A stretch of 64,000 bases of DNA from Chitinophagaceae bacterium 26-R-25 (GCA_029906195.1 JARWSJ010000002.1:1116001-1180000); one strand, 5' to 3'. Counted from the stretch's first letter, positions 45,252-53,526 are shown. Made by a program: numbers and translations. The notes: generated from the letters alone by a model not told the origin.

Positions 45252-45392
45252 AAATTAAGAATTAGGAATTAAGAATTAAGAATTCTTTCGGTGTAGCATT
45301 CTGTATAAAACATGGATTTCAAGAGTGGTGAGAAATAGTTACTGAATGTTCAACATAGAGCCTAACAACCAACAACTATCAACTAACAACTT
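45252..45392. repeat. Mosaic element: family A left arm, family G right arm
   Basis: Left arm of AATTAAG heptads (45252-45290) and right arm of CTAACAA/CCAACAA heptads (45359-45392). The arms do not match each other. The spacer begins TCTTTCGGTGTAGCATT, the family A spacer motif. Confidence 0.68.
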
Positions 45393-45394
45393 CC

Positions 45395-47320
45395 TTAAAA
45401 CAGCGCCACACCCACATTCCAGCCAATCCACCCTGTAAGATGATTGTCGAAAGTGCGTACATTATAACCTTCTGAAGGGATGATAGTTGCGTAGCCGGGA
45501 TATTTTGTTATTTGTTTGGAATAATACAAGCTATATGCCGGGCCGCCGAAAATAGAAACATGTTTGGTGATGTTGTAGTGAACATTCAGATTAAAGCGAG
45601 AAAGAATATTGGCGTTATCAAAATCGCCTAAGTAGATCAAGCTACCGGTAAGTTCCGGGTTGATGCCAACTCTTGGAGTAAAGGAAATGTCTGTACCGAG
45701 CCCGTAGCCTGCACTGTAGGCCTTTTGGTTGTTATCCAATTTGGCGCCGGCAGTCAGGATTGAATACAAGTATTTTGTGCCTGACTTGAATGCAATGTTG
45801 ACATCAGTGACTTCATTATTGTACAGGGCTAGTTTGTGATAACCTTTAAAAATGATGTTGATCAATCCGAGGCTCACACCTTCTGAAGTATCGGCAATGT
45901 TGATCAATCCGATTTGAAGACCCTTCATTTTTTTTGCGTAGTTAACAATGCCTGCTATTTGAACACCTTGCAAATCATTGGTAACATTGGCAATGCCTGC
46001 GAGTTGGAATCCGTTCATGTAGCGGTTTGAATAATTGGTTATGCCAGCGATCTGCGCACCTTGTGTTCCGGAATTTACGTGATTGTAAATGCCGCCCAGT
46101 TGCATTCCTTGCAAGTCGTTTCTCAGATAGTTTGCAATGCCACCAACCTGAAAACCTGTTGCACTTTTGCCGATGTGGTTATAGATGCCGCCCAACTGAA
46201 CACCATGAAAACTATTTTTCACATAGTTGGTAATGCCGCCAACCTGCATACCTACAACGCTGTCCATAACAGTGTTGCTGATGCCGCCAATCTGAACGCC
46301 GGTTACATTTTGACCAACACTGTTGAACAGGCCGCCGATCTGAAAATACTTCACATCTTTTTTATCAATGTTGAATAAACCACCCATTTCAAATCCATTT
46401 ACACCGCCGGAATAACCGCCGAGAATGTTGACTGAGAAATTGTTCACCACCTGCGAGTTCAGCTTCCCGTTCGTGCTCACTTTTGGAAGCACTGAAACCT
46501 GTACAGGGCGTACTGTGAAGAATTTGTTCAGGTTAACAGATTGTATTTTCAATCTTGATGAAAGCAACAAGCGACCGAGCTTTGTAGTTTCGACCAATGA
46601 CGAGTCAAGTTTCTTATACGTGTACAACCAGATACTGCTATCTGGTTGTTGAACGGCAACATAAATGGAGTCAGGCGCGTACAAACTTTGTGGGGTTATA
46701 ATAACCGATCGGCTGGAAATATCAATTGGCACAAGGGCTATACGTATCTGCTGGTTGTAGTTGGGTTGAATGCTCACCGTCGTGTCCTGGTAATTTTCTT
46801 TGCTGACCGTAAGCGCAATGCTCTTGTATTTGCTTTTGATTTTTAATTTAAAATAACCGTTGTCATCACTGGTGGCTATGAGTAGTTTTTGTTTTTCATA
46901 AATACTTGCGTCCTTAACTCTTTCGCCGGTTTGCTCGTCAATGATATAGCCTGTTACGGTGAAAAAATTATCGTCACTCACTGCCTGGTTTGTAACCAAA
47001 GTCAGCTTGATAGGTGCGCGGCGAATAATAATATAATTGCCACTTTCCTTAAACTCATAGCCGGATTTAAAAAGGAGATCAAGAATTTGCTTAATCGTTT
47101 TGTTTGGCGCCGAAATGGTTACCAGGCTGTCTCTGTTGATGATATTGCTATTGTAAGAAAAATAGAAATCGCCTTTGTTGCTGATGATCTCCAATACATC
47201 TTCGACCCGTTGACGGGATACCTCTACAGAAATTGTTTTGTTTAGAATGCTTTGTGCACCTGCGTTTTTGTGAAATAGAAAAGTCGTGAGTACAAGTGTA
47301 ATCAGGGTTAATCGCTGCAT
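45395..47320 (-). CDS. STN-domain outer membrane protein with 16-residue repeats and C-terminal barrel
   Basis: A 641-residue protein with a new-looking order: signal peptide (1-22), STN domain (25-100), carboxypeptidase-regulatory-like domain (120-198), linker, about eleven 16-residue repeats (309-490; consensus FQIGGLxNxVxxxVxG) and a barrel-like C-terminal part (about 490-641) ending in phenylalanine. In FecA-type receptors the STN domain signals to the anti-sigma factor FecR. Here it is on a protein without plug or TonB-type barrel. The gene follows FecR by 74 bp in the sigma operon. It has a paralogue at 49396-50616 that shares residues from about 270 onward but not the STN. Confidence 0.85.
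   Translation of the reverse strand: MQRLTLITLVLTTFLFHKNAGAQSILNKTISVEVSRQRVEDVLEIISNKGDFYFSYNSNIINRDSLVTISAPNKTIKQILDLLFKSGYEFKESGNYIIIRRAPIKLTLVTNQAVSDDNFFTVTGYIIDEQTGERVKDASIYEKQKLLIATSDDNGYFKLKIKSKYKSIALTVSKENYQDTTVSIQPNYNQQIRIALVPIDISSRSVIITPQSLYAPDSIYVAVQQPDSSIWLYTYKKLDSSLVETTKLGRLLLSSRLKIQSVNLNKFFTVRPVQVSVLPKVSTNGKLNSQVVNNFSVNILGGYSGGVNGFEMGGLFNIDKKDVKYFQIGGLFNSVGQNVTGVQIGGISNTVMDSVVGMQVGGITNYVKNSFHGVQLGGIYNHIGKSATGFQVGGIANYLRNDLQGMQLGGIYNHVNSGTQGAQIAGITNYSNRYMNGFQLAGIANVTNDLQGVQIAGIVNYAKKMKGLQIGLINIADTSEGVSLGLINIIFKGYHKLALYNNEVTDVNIAFKSGTKYLYSILTAGAKLDNNQKAYSAGYGLGTDISFTPRVGINPELTGSLIYLGDFDNANILSRFNLNVHYNITKHVSIFGGPAYSLYYSKQITKYPGYATIIPSEGYNVRTFDNHLTGWIGWNVGVALF
45851..46396 (-). repeat. 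Sixteen-residue tandem repeats within the STN protein
   Basis: Residues 309-490, about eleven units of 16 (48 bp) with pattern aromatic-Q-hydrophobic-GG-L/I-x-N. Units such as FQIGGLFNSVGQNVTG and VQLGGIYNHIGKSATG show it. Two strands per unit would suit a beta-solenoid. Confidence 0.85.
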
Positions 47321-47394
47321 GATCTCTTTTGTTTTATGCGATCAACAAATCTCTTTTTACACATAAATTTGTTCATCGCTCGTCGTCATTGTTT

Positions 47395-48381
47395 TTACTT
47401 CAGAATAATGGTATTTCCATTTCTTTCCACCTTGACATCCAAAGTTTCTGAAATGATTTTTAAAACATTATCTAAAGATTCGTCATTAAATGTGGTGGTA
47501 AGTGGTAAAGATTTTAAAGATGGATTTTCAATCGTAATGTTCACATCGTACGCTTCATTCAGTTTTTCTACAAGCTTCCACAGTGGTGTCTTGTCGCAAA
47601 CAAATTGCTTGCTGCTATAATAGTTGTACAGTTTATCTGTGGAAGAGTCTTTTTGTAAAGCTGTATCGTTACTGTTGATTAGAGCCCTTTCATTTGGTTT
47701 TAAGTCTACTTTCTTACCCGCATGCTCCACGCGAACAAGGCCGCTCTCGACAATTACTTCTGTTTCTCCGTTATTGTTTTTTACATTGAAAGACGTTCCT
47801 AATACAGTGATCGTAATATCATTTACATTTACGATAAACGGTTTGTCTTTGTCAGTCGCTACGTTAAAGAAAGCTTCTCCGCGTAGTTTTATTTTTCTTG
47901 TTTTGCCTTTGAAATTATCTGCGTAAGAAATTGTTGTGTTCTTGTTCAGGGTAACCAAAGAGCCGTCTGGCAGCGTGTCGTTTAGTGTTGCATTGGTAGC
48001 TGCTATATTTATCTGCATCGCTGGTTTGGTTGCCTGCCATATGAAATAACTAATTGCGCCGGTAACAATAACAAACACAATCGCAGCAATCCTCAGCCAA
48101 TTATTTTTCCTGGTGATAGAAACTACCGGTGCTTTGGCAGACTCTTCTTTTTCTGTTACCATTTGCTGAAACCTTTGCCATGCTGCATTTTCATCAACAG
48201 TGCTTTTGGCAGCAAGTTCAAGGCTATTGTCCCAGATCAGTTTGAAGTCATTGAAATATTTTTCATTATTGGGAGAGGCGGCGATCCATTGAGAAATGCT
48301 GATGCTTTCTGCCGGAGATGCTTCTCCCAGCAGGAATTTTACCAGCAGTTCATCATTTATATCGTGTAGATCTGTGTTCAT
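47395..48381 (-). CDS. FecR-family anti-sigma factor
   Basis: A 328-residue anti-sigma factor: N-terminal cytoplasmic sigma-binding part (1-85, with LLGEASPAESISISQWIAAS), one membrane helix (about 90-112, WLRIAAIVFVIVTGAISYFIW), FecR domain (about 125-230, PDGSLVTLNKNTTI and LRGEAFFNV) and a DUF4974-type C-terminus (about 260-328). It starts 3 bp after the sigma gene stop, so translation is probably coupled. It would hold the sigma factor and receive the signal from an STN domain in the periplasm. FecI-FecR in this order is the rule in Bacteroidota. Confidence 0.93.
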   Translation of the reverse strand: MNTDLHDINDELLVKFLLGEASPAESISISQWIAASPNNEKYFNDFKLIWDNSLELAAKSTVDENAAWQRFQQMVTEKEESAKAPVVSITRKNNWLRIAAIVFVIVTGAISYFIWQATKPAMQINIAATNATLNDTLPDGSLVTLNKNTTISYADNFKGKTRKIKLRGEAFFNVATDKDKPFIVNVNDITITVLGTSFNVKNNNGETEVIVESGLVRVEHAGKKVDLKPNERALINSNDTALQKDSSTDKLYNYYSSKQFVCDKTPLWKLVEKLNEAYDVNITIENPSLKSLPLTTTFNDESLDNVLKIISETLDVKVERNGNTIILK

Positions 48382-48384
48382 TCT

Positions 48385-48966
48385 TTACTGGATTAACAGG
48401 TTGGGTAAGATGATTAAAATGATGGGCAGGTAATCCACGAGTTTTACTCTCATGAGTTTCAACGCTTTGCCCATTTGGTTCTCAACGGTTTTGGGAGAAA
48501 TGCCGAGACGTTGGGCGATTTCACTGTACTTCAATTCTTCGAAACGGCTCATCTGGAAAATGGTGCGGCATTGCTCTGGGAGCTCACTCAGTGCTACACT
48601 GATTTTCTGTTGCAGTTCTGTAAGCAGCACTTTCTTTTCTGCATTATCGGTATTGTTTTTCATGTGGTGAACGGTATGTGCCTGGTAGGCCTGTTTCACT
48701 TTTTCATGTTTTAAATGATTGAGGCTGTGGTTATACACTGTTTTGTATAGATAGGCCGTGAGAGAAGTGTCAATATTCAGTTGATCCTTTTTTTCCCATA
48801 TCTTAAAAAACGTTTGCTGTACGATTTCTTCTGCGATGGCGGAGTCCTTTACAACTGTAAATGCATAAGCATGCAGGCCTTTAAAATGTGTTTTAAAAGC
48901 CGATTCGAAGTTGTTTTTCCAGTCGCTCGTAAGCAAGGCATTACTTTGCGGATGGCTGATTTCCAT
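48385..48966 (-). CDS. ECF RNA polymerase sigma factor, FecI type
   Basis: From ATG 48966 the product has 193 residues; an in-frame TTG at 49011 would add 15. Region 2 (YAFTVVKDSAIAEEIVQQTF, FKIWEKKDQL) and region 4 (LPEQCRTIFQMSRFEELKYS, EIAQRLGISPKTVENQMGKA) are clear. I prefer the ATG because of the length and a TATATTTG box at 48990-48997 between the two starts; the TTG, however, lies at the same distance from the ECF motif (12 bp) as the other two starts do (14-19 bp). It probably transcribes its own operon, the receptor and the repeat paralogue. Confidence 0.92.
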   Translation of the reverse strand: MEISHPQSNALLTSDWKNNFESAFKTHFKGLHAYAFTVVKDSAIAEEIVQQTFFKIWEKKDQLNIDTSLTAYLYKTVYNHSLNHLKHEKVKQAYQAHTVHHMKNNTDNAEKKVLLTELQQKISVALSELPEQCRTIFQMSRFEELKYSEIAQRLGISPKTVENQMGKALKLMRVKLVDYLPIILIILPNLLIQ

Positions 48967-48989
48967 TCTTATACATTGATAACTTGGTT

Positions 48990-48997
48990 CAAATATA
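48990..48997 (-). promoter_or_regulatory. Possible housekeeping -7 box TATATTTG before the sigma gene
   Basis: TATATTTG on the minus strand, 23 bp before ATG 48966. No clear -33 TTTG is at the usual spacing. If active, it would give basal expression beside the autoregulated ECF promoter. Confidence 0.4.
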
Positions 48998-49023
48998 ATC
49001 GCTTCTGCCAATTTTTTCTTTCC

Positions 49024-49054
49024 AGTATGACAAGCGGAGAGGGGTTTACCCCTA
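49024..49054 (-). promoter_or_regulatory. ECF-type promoter of the sigma operon: TAGGGGTA-N13-TTGTCATACT
   Basis: On the minus strand TAGGGGTA (49054-49047), 13 bp, TTGTCATACT (49033-49024). Same motif pair and spacing as at the receptor and the divergent paralogue, implying autoregulation. The first half also forms part of a small palindrome (GGGGTTTACCCC, 49041-49052). Confidence 0.75.
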
Positions 49055-49067
49055 CGGGGAGAAAAGA

Positions 49068-49343
49068 AATTAGGAATTAGGAGTTAGGAATTAAGAATTA
49101 GGAATTAGGAATTAAGAATTCTTCCGATTCGGCCAGTCATTTGTATCGCGGGTATTCCAAATATTAAGATCAGTTTTATTGTCCGGACGGTATGACTACT
49201 ATTGAACTTTTCATGCGTCGCACTCTTCAACATTTGATCTTCATTGAACATCTATACAATCATCCAGCCATTTATACGGTCAGCATTATGTAAGCAATGC
49301 TCCACAGAAAGAATTCTTAATTCTTAATTCCTAATTCTTAATT
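49068..49343. repeat. Family A inverted repeat in the divergent sigma/paralogue gap
   Basis: Left arm 49068-49121 and right arm 49311-49343 with a long spacer of about 190 bp. The mirrored motif CTCCACAGAAAGAATTC stands next to the right arm. The two ECF motifs lie just outside the arms, so the element separates the divergent promoters. No gene in the 429 bp gap. Confidence 0.78.
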
Positions 49344-49350
49344 GTGCCCA

Positions 49351-49381
49351 TAGGGGTAACCCTCCGTTTAATTGTCTCACT
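49351..49381 (+). promoter_or_regulatory. ECF-type promoter of the repeat paralogue: TAGGGGTA-N13-TTGTCTCACT
   Basis: TAGGGGTA (49351-49358), 13 bp, TTGTCTCACT (49372-49381), 14 bp before ATG 49396. Third copy of the motif in this locus, in the orientation of its gene. Confidence 0.75.
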
Positions 49382-49395
49382 CTAAAAGAATCAAT

Positions 49396-50616
49396 ATGAG
49401 AATAATTAAACAATGTATAGCGGTAATGGTTTGTATGAACATTTTGACATTGGTAAACGCACAGGAAAAAGACACAACGCAGAAGAAACCATGGCCATTC
49501 GGCCCGGTAGTGCCGGCGCAAATATCATTTGCCCCGGGAGTAGGAACCAATGGCAGGCAAGTTCTCGACATAAGAGGTGTTTCGTTCAATGTTCTTGGAG
49601 GAAAAAATAACAGTGTAACCGGATTTGAATTTGCAGGTTTTTTCAACATCGATCAGAAAAATGTTGCCTACACGCAAGTAGCGGGCTTGTTTAACAAAGT
49701 CTGCGGAAAGGTAACGGGAGCACAAGTTGCCGGCTTGTTTAATACAGTTGGCGATAGCGTGATAGGTGCACAGGTTGGAGGTTTGTTTAACACGGTTAAT
49801 AAAAAAGTAAGAGGTGCACAAGTAGGGGGACTATTTAATATGGTTGGCGATAGTGTCATCGGTATACAAGTGGCCGGCCTGTATAACAATGTTGCCAAAA
49901 GTGTTATTGGCGCACAGGTTGGGGGATTGACAAACATTGTGAATGGAGATGTAGCAGGATTTCAAGTCGGCGGACTTGTTAACAAAGTGCATGGAAAGGT
50001 GACAGGTATGACGGTGGCGGGTTTGTTCAACGGCACAAAAGAAGTGGAAGGGCTCCAGGTCGCAGGACTGGTGAATCACACAAAAAAATTGAAAGGTGTG
50101 CAAATCGGTCTTATCAATATTGCCGATACTTCCGAAGGTTGCAGCATTGGGTTGATCAATATTGCTAAGAATGGTTTTTATCAATTCTCCCTGTATGCCA
50201 ATGAGACCAACAGCGTGAACGTTGCCTTCCGCTCCGGTACTAAGAATTTTTATGGCATTCTATTGGGTGGCGCCAATCCAAGCGACAACAAGAAACTGTA
50301 CACCTTTGGTGCAGGTTTTGGAGGTGCAGTGAAGCTTGCACGCAACATTAGCATCAATCCGGAAATTACATCACAGTACATGTACACTGGTGATTGGCAG
50401 TATACGAATCTTTTACAAAAACTTTCTGCCAACTTCAATTTCACCGTTGCAAAAGGTCTTACGTTTTATGCAGGTCCGTCGTTTTCAGTTTACTACACCG
50501 ATCAGCACGTGGACGTGAAAGATTACAAACAACCCATGCCTTCGTACGGTGTGATGCATTGGTGGGATAATACTTACGCGTGGTTCGGCTGGACGGTGGG
50601 AGTGAGCTTTTTTTAA
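49396..50616 (+). CDS. Repeat-barrel outer membrane protein, STN-less paralogue
   Basis: A 406-residue protein from ATG 49396 (an upstream TTG lies inside the promoter motif). Signal peptide 1-22 (VNAQ), then about ten 16-residue repeats (76-256; AQVAGLFNTVGDSVIG, AQVGGLFNMVGDSVIG) and a barrel-like C-terminal part (about 257-406) ending in FGWTVGVSFF. It aligns with residues from about 270 to the end of the STN protein, including the linker TNGR/TNGK and the segment QIGLINIADTSEG, which is identical in both. It lacks STN and carboxypeptidase-like domains. Probably surface-exposed; function unknown. Confidence 0.85.
   Translation: MRIIKQCIAVMVCMNILTLVNAQEKDTTQKKPWPFGPVVPAQISFAPGVGTNGRQVLDIRGVSFNVLGGKNNSVTGFEFAGFFNIDQKNVAYTQVAGLFNKVCGKVTGAQVAGLFNTVGDSVIGAQVGGLFNTVNKKVRGAQVGGLFNMVGDSVIGIQVAGLYNNVAKSVIGAQVGGLTNIVNGDVAGFQVGGLVNKVHGKVTGMTVAGLFNGTKEVEGLQVAGLVNHTKKLKGVQIGLINIADTSEGCSIGLINIAKNGFYQFSLYANETNSVNVAFRSGTKNFYGILLGGANPSDNKKLYTFGAGFGGAVKLARNISINPEITSQYMYTGDWQYTNLLQKLSANFNFTVAKGLTFYAGPSFSVYYTDQHVDVKDYKQPMPSYGVMHWWDNTYAWFGWTVGVSFF
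49621..50163 (+). repeat. Sixteen-residue tandem repeats within the paralogue
   Basis: Residues 76-256, about ten units of 16 residues with pattern xQVxGLFNxVxxxVxG, homologous to the array at 45851-46396. At DNA level the 48 bp units have diverged. Confidence 0.85.
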
Positions 50617-50745
50617 TAACTGAATGACTGAATAACTGAATGACTGAATAACTGAATGGTTGAATAATTGAATAAATTGAATCATTGAGTGAACGTTGTC
50701 TTTCAAGTTCAGTTATTCAGTTATTCAGTTACTCAGTTATTCGCT
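50617..50745. repeat. Family B inverted repeat between convergent genes
   Basis: Left arm 50617-50690 (AATAACTG, AATGACTG units) and right arm 50706-50745. It fills the gap between the convergent repeat paralogue and the AraC gene. Confidence 0.78.
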
Positions 50746-51617
50746 CACTCCTTCTCCAAATACTCGTTCAAATACTGCTGCGGCGTTTTGCCTGTATTCG
50801 CTTTAAAATATTTGTGGAAGCAGGTGAAGTTGTTGAAGCCGCAATCGTAACAGATCTGCTTGATCGTTCTGCGGTTTTCTATCAAAAGTTTGCAGGCATA
50901 GCCAACACGCAATTCTATAAGAAAGCCTGTAAACGTTTTGCCGGTACGGCTTTTGAAGTAGCGGCAGAATGAATTGGTGACAAGACCCGCTTCTGCAGCA
51001 ATATCATCAAGTGAAATTTTTTGTCTGAAGTTTTTGAACGCATAATCGTAGATGGCAGTCATGCGCTCGTTTTCCTGCAGCTGAAAATCGTTGCGGTAAC
51101 CGACAGATGAAAGCGTGGTGATCTTCTCCATTTTTGAAAATGCTGTGAGGCATTCAAGCAATGCTATAATCCTCTCTGCGCCTTCGGTGCTTCTTATTTT
51201 CTTAATAGTCGCGCTGATCTGTTCAGTGTACTTTTTTTCGACCACCACACCATATCTCGCTTTTTCAAGAAAGACTTTAATAGGTCCGTTCTCGGGTAAT
51301 GACAGAAATTGCTCGCCCCAAAAATTTTCGGTAAAATGTATAACCGTCGCGAAAGGCGTTTTGCTTTCCGTAACACTTAAATAAGGATCATCGTAACGGA
51401 TGTAATGCGGCAGGTTAGAGCCGAGCAGTACGATGTCGCCGGGAGCAAAGTGTTTAATGTCATCGCCCACGAAACGCGTGCCTGTACCCTTGTGCACCTG
51501 TATAATCTCCACTTCAGGATGGTAGTGCCACTTATTGATCACATTCGGAACAATGTCTTCCCGCACGTTAAATGAGCGGGTGGGCGTGACCAATACTTTC
51601 AGCAGTTTCGCTTTCAT
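50745..51617 (-). CDS. AraC-family transcriptional regulator
   Basis: A 290-residue regulator: N-terminal cupin sensing domain (about 15-140, with HYHPEVEIIQVHKGTGTRF and HFAPGDIVLLGSNLPHY) and a C-terminal double helix-turn-helix (about 185-285, ISLDDIAAEAGLVTNSFCRY and IKQICYDCGFNNFTCFHKYF). It is divergent from the sugar-acid operon (233 bp gap) and probably activates it when it binds a pathway sugar. I could not find a clear operator by eye. Confidence 0.9.
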   Translation of the reverse strand: MKAKLLKVLVTPTRSFNVREDIVPNVINKWHYHPEVEIIQVHKGTGTRFVGDDIKHFAPGDIVLLGSNLPHYIRYDDPYLSVTESKTPFATVIHFTENFWGEQFLSLPENGPIKVFLEKARYGVVVEKKYTEQISATIKKIRSTEGAERIIALLECLTAFSKMEKITTLSSVGYRNDFQLQENERMTAIYDYAFKNFRQKISLDDIAAEAGLVTNSFCRYFKSRTGKTFTGFLIELRVGYACKLLIENRRTIKQICYDCGFNNFTCFHKYFKANTGKTPQQYLNEYLEKE

Positions 51618-51850
51618 CCGGATATTTTTTGTTTGTCGCAGCGCGGCGATTATTTTAGTCGGATGGAACTCCGCAGATGCATTCTTATGTGCGAAAATTT
51701 GTTCCGCTCCGTTTCATAATTTATCTCCCAAAACCGCAATTTAGGCAAAATGATGTTAAAATAGCTTAATAGTTGGATAAATAGGGGAAAACCGGAACGC
51801 GGGAAAAATAGTTTCTTTGTTTTCATAACATAACGAATTGCTTTTTTACT

Positions 51851-53131
51851 ATGCCTACAAACAAAAACAAGCTCGCGATCATCTTAATTACCTCTTTGTT
51901 CTTTTTATGGGGGTTTGTCCACAACCTTGATCCCATATTGATACCCCACTTACGAAAAGTATTTAGCTTGTCAGTATTTGAATCATCCTTAGTGGATTCA
52001 TCCATATTCATCGCCTATTTTATAATGGCATTGCCTGCAGGAATGGTGATGCGTAAATACGGCTATAAATCAGGCATATTGCTGGGTTTGTTGTTTTTTG
52101 CAGTCGGCTCATTTTTATTTATACCCGCAGCCGACACTATGCAATACATTTATTTTCTGGGAGCCCTTTTCGTTATTGCGTGCGGGTTAACATTTTTAGA
52201 AACGGCAGCTAATCCTTATGTAGCAGTTCTTGGTTCCGAAGAAACAGCAGCTCGCAGATTAAATTTCTCTCAGTCATTTAATGGATTGGCAGCTGTGGTA
52301 GCTCCTATAGCCGGTAAATGGTTTCTGATGAAAGGGCACGATGTAACAGACGTTCAGGTGGCGCAAATGGATGCAATAAGCAAAGCTGCATACCTGCACT
52401 CAGAAGCTGCGAGCGTAAAAATGCCGTACCTGATATTGGGTGTCGTTATCCTGGTCGTGGCTTTTTTGATATACATCACTGAACTGCCTGACATCACTGA
52501 CAAAGAAGAACAAGGCGAAACCAAAGGGTTATTTCATGCTCTTGCATTCAAACATTTAAGAGGGGCGGTAATTGCGCAATTCTTTTATGTGGGTGCGCAA
52601 GTTTGCGTGGGCAGCTTTTTTGTTGTGATGGTTACCAAAGCCGCAGGCATCAGCAGAGAGTCTGCAGCCAATTATTTGGCAGTTTATGGTTTAGCATTCA
52701 TGGTAGGCAGATTCGTAGGTACATTTTTTATGCAATACATCAAGCCTAACAAATTATTGGGTTTGTATGCACTAATTAATATTGCGCTTACACTTATAGC
52801 AGTCTTTGCTTCAGGCATGGTGGTAGTATATGCATTAATTGGAATCGCATTTTTCATGAGCATCATGTTCCCTACTATTTTCTCTTTAGGAATTAGAAAT
52901 CTGGGAGCTGATACAAAAAATGCATCAAGCCTGATAGTAATGTCTATTGTGGGTGGAGCTTTATTGCCGCCTGTATTGGGGAAAATTGCAGACGCGACAA
53001 ACAGTATACAATATGGTTACCTGGTCGCTGCGTTATGCTTTGTTGTTATAGCGTGGTTTGCAGCAAAAGGATATAAAACGGGTGTTGCAGAGGAAGATAA
53101 GAATGTAGAGGTATTGGCAGCAGTTCACTAA
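51851..53131 (+). CDS. fucP: L-fucose:H+ symporter-like MFS permease
   Basis: A 426-residue 12-helix MFS transporter of the FucP family. Typical marks: FFLWGFVHNLDPILIPHLRK in TM1 (the FxxWG and N/D region), LPAGMVMRKYGYKSGIL in the first loop, ETAANPYVAVLGS in TM4 (a signature of this family) and GVAPIAGK-like VAPIAGKWF. It would import a sugar such as L-fucose with protons. First gene of the operon. The specificity is inferred from the family and the neighbours. Confidence 0.88.
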   Translation: MPTNKNKLAIILITSLFFLWGFVHNLDPILIPHLRKVFSLSVFESSLVDSSIFIAYFIMALPAGMVMRKYGYKSGILLGLLFFAVGSFLFIPAADTMQYIYFLGALFVIACGLTFLETAANPYVAVLGSEETAARRLNFSQSFNGLAAVVAPIAGKWFLMKGHDVTDVQVAQMDAISKAAYLHSEAASVKMPYLILGVVILVVAFLIYITELPDITDKEEQGETKGLFHALAFKHLRGAVIAQFFYVGAQVCVGSFFVVMVTKAAGISRESAANYLAVYGLAFMVGRFVGTFFMQYIKPNKLLGLYALINIALTLIAVFASGMVVVYALIGIAFFMSIMFPTIFSLGIRNLGADTKNASSLIVMSIVGGALLPPVLGKIADATNSIQYGYLVAALCFVVIAWFAAKGYKTGVAEEDKNVEVLAAVH

Positions 53132-53165
53132 GTGAAAAGTACAAACTAAAAGTCGAAATTTAAAT
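53131..53165. repeat. Solo family J-like arm
   Basis: Seven-base units (AGTGAAA, AGTACAA, ACTAAAA, GTCGAAA) directly after the permease stop; no partner arm before the mutarotase gene. Confidence 0.5.
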
Positions 53166-53193
53166 ACCTGCTTTTAATAAAGATACAGTGTTT

Positions 53194-53526
53194 ATGAAAA
53201 AATATTGTCTTGCACTCGATCTGAAAAACGATCCCGCATTGATCAAAGAATACGAAGCATATCACAAAGCCGTTTGGCCGGAAATATTGGAAAGCATTAA
53301 GGGAAGCGGCATTGAGCATATGGAAATATACAGAACGGGCAACCGCCTGTTTATGATAATGGAAACAAACGATTCATTCAGTTTTGAAGCAAAAGGCGCA
53401 GCCGATGCCGGCAACGAAAAAGTGCAGGAATGGGAAAAGCTGATGTGGAAATTTCAGCAACCGATGCCATGGGCAAAGGAAGGAGAGAAGTGGATTATTA
53501 TGGAGAAAATCTTTGAGAGCAATTAA
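53194..53526 (+). CDS. L-rhamnose/L-fucose mutarotase-like protein (RhaM family)
   Basis: A 110-residue protein; ATG 53194 is preferred over a GTG two codons upstream. It matches the RhaM (COG3254) fold: LALDLKNDPALIKEYEAYHK with the catalytic His, WPEILESIKGSGIEHMEIYR, and MPWAKEGEKWIIMEKIFES at the end. It interconverts sugar anomers. In oxidative L-fucose clusters a RhaM-like protein feeds a fucose dehydrogenase, which would suit this operon. Confidence 0.88.
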   Translation: MKKYCLALDLKNDPALIKEYEAYHKAVWPEILESIKGSGIEHMEIYRTGNRLFMIMETNDSFSFEAKGAADAGNEKVQEWEKLMWKFQQPMPWAKEGEKWIIMEKIFESN

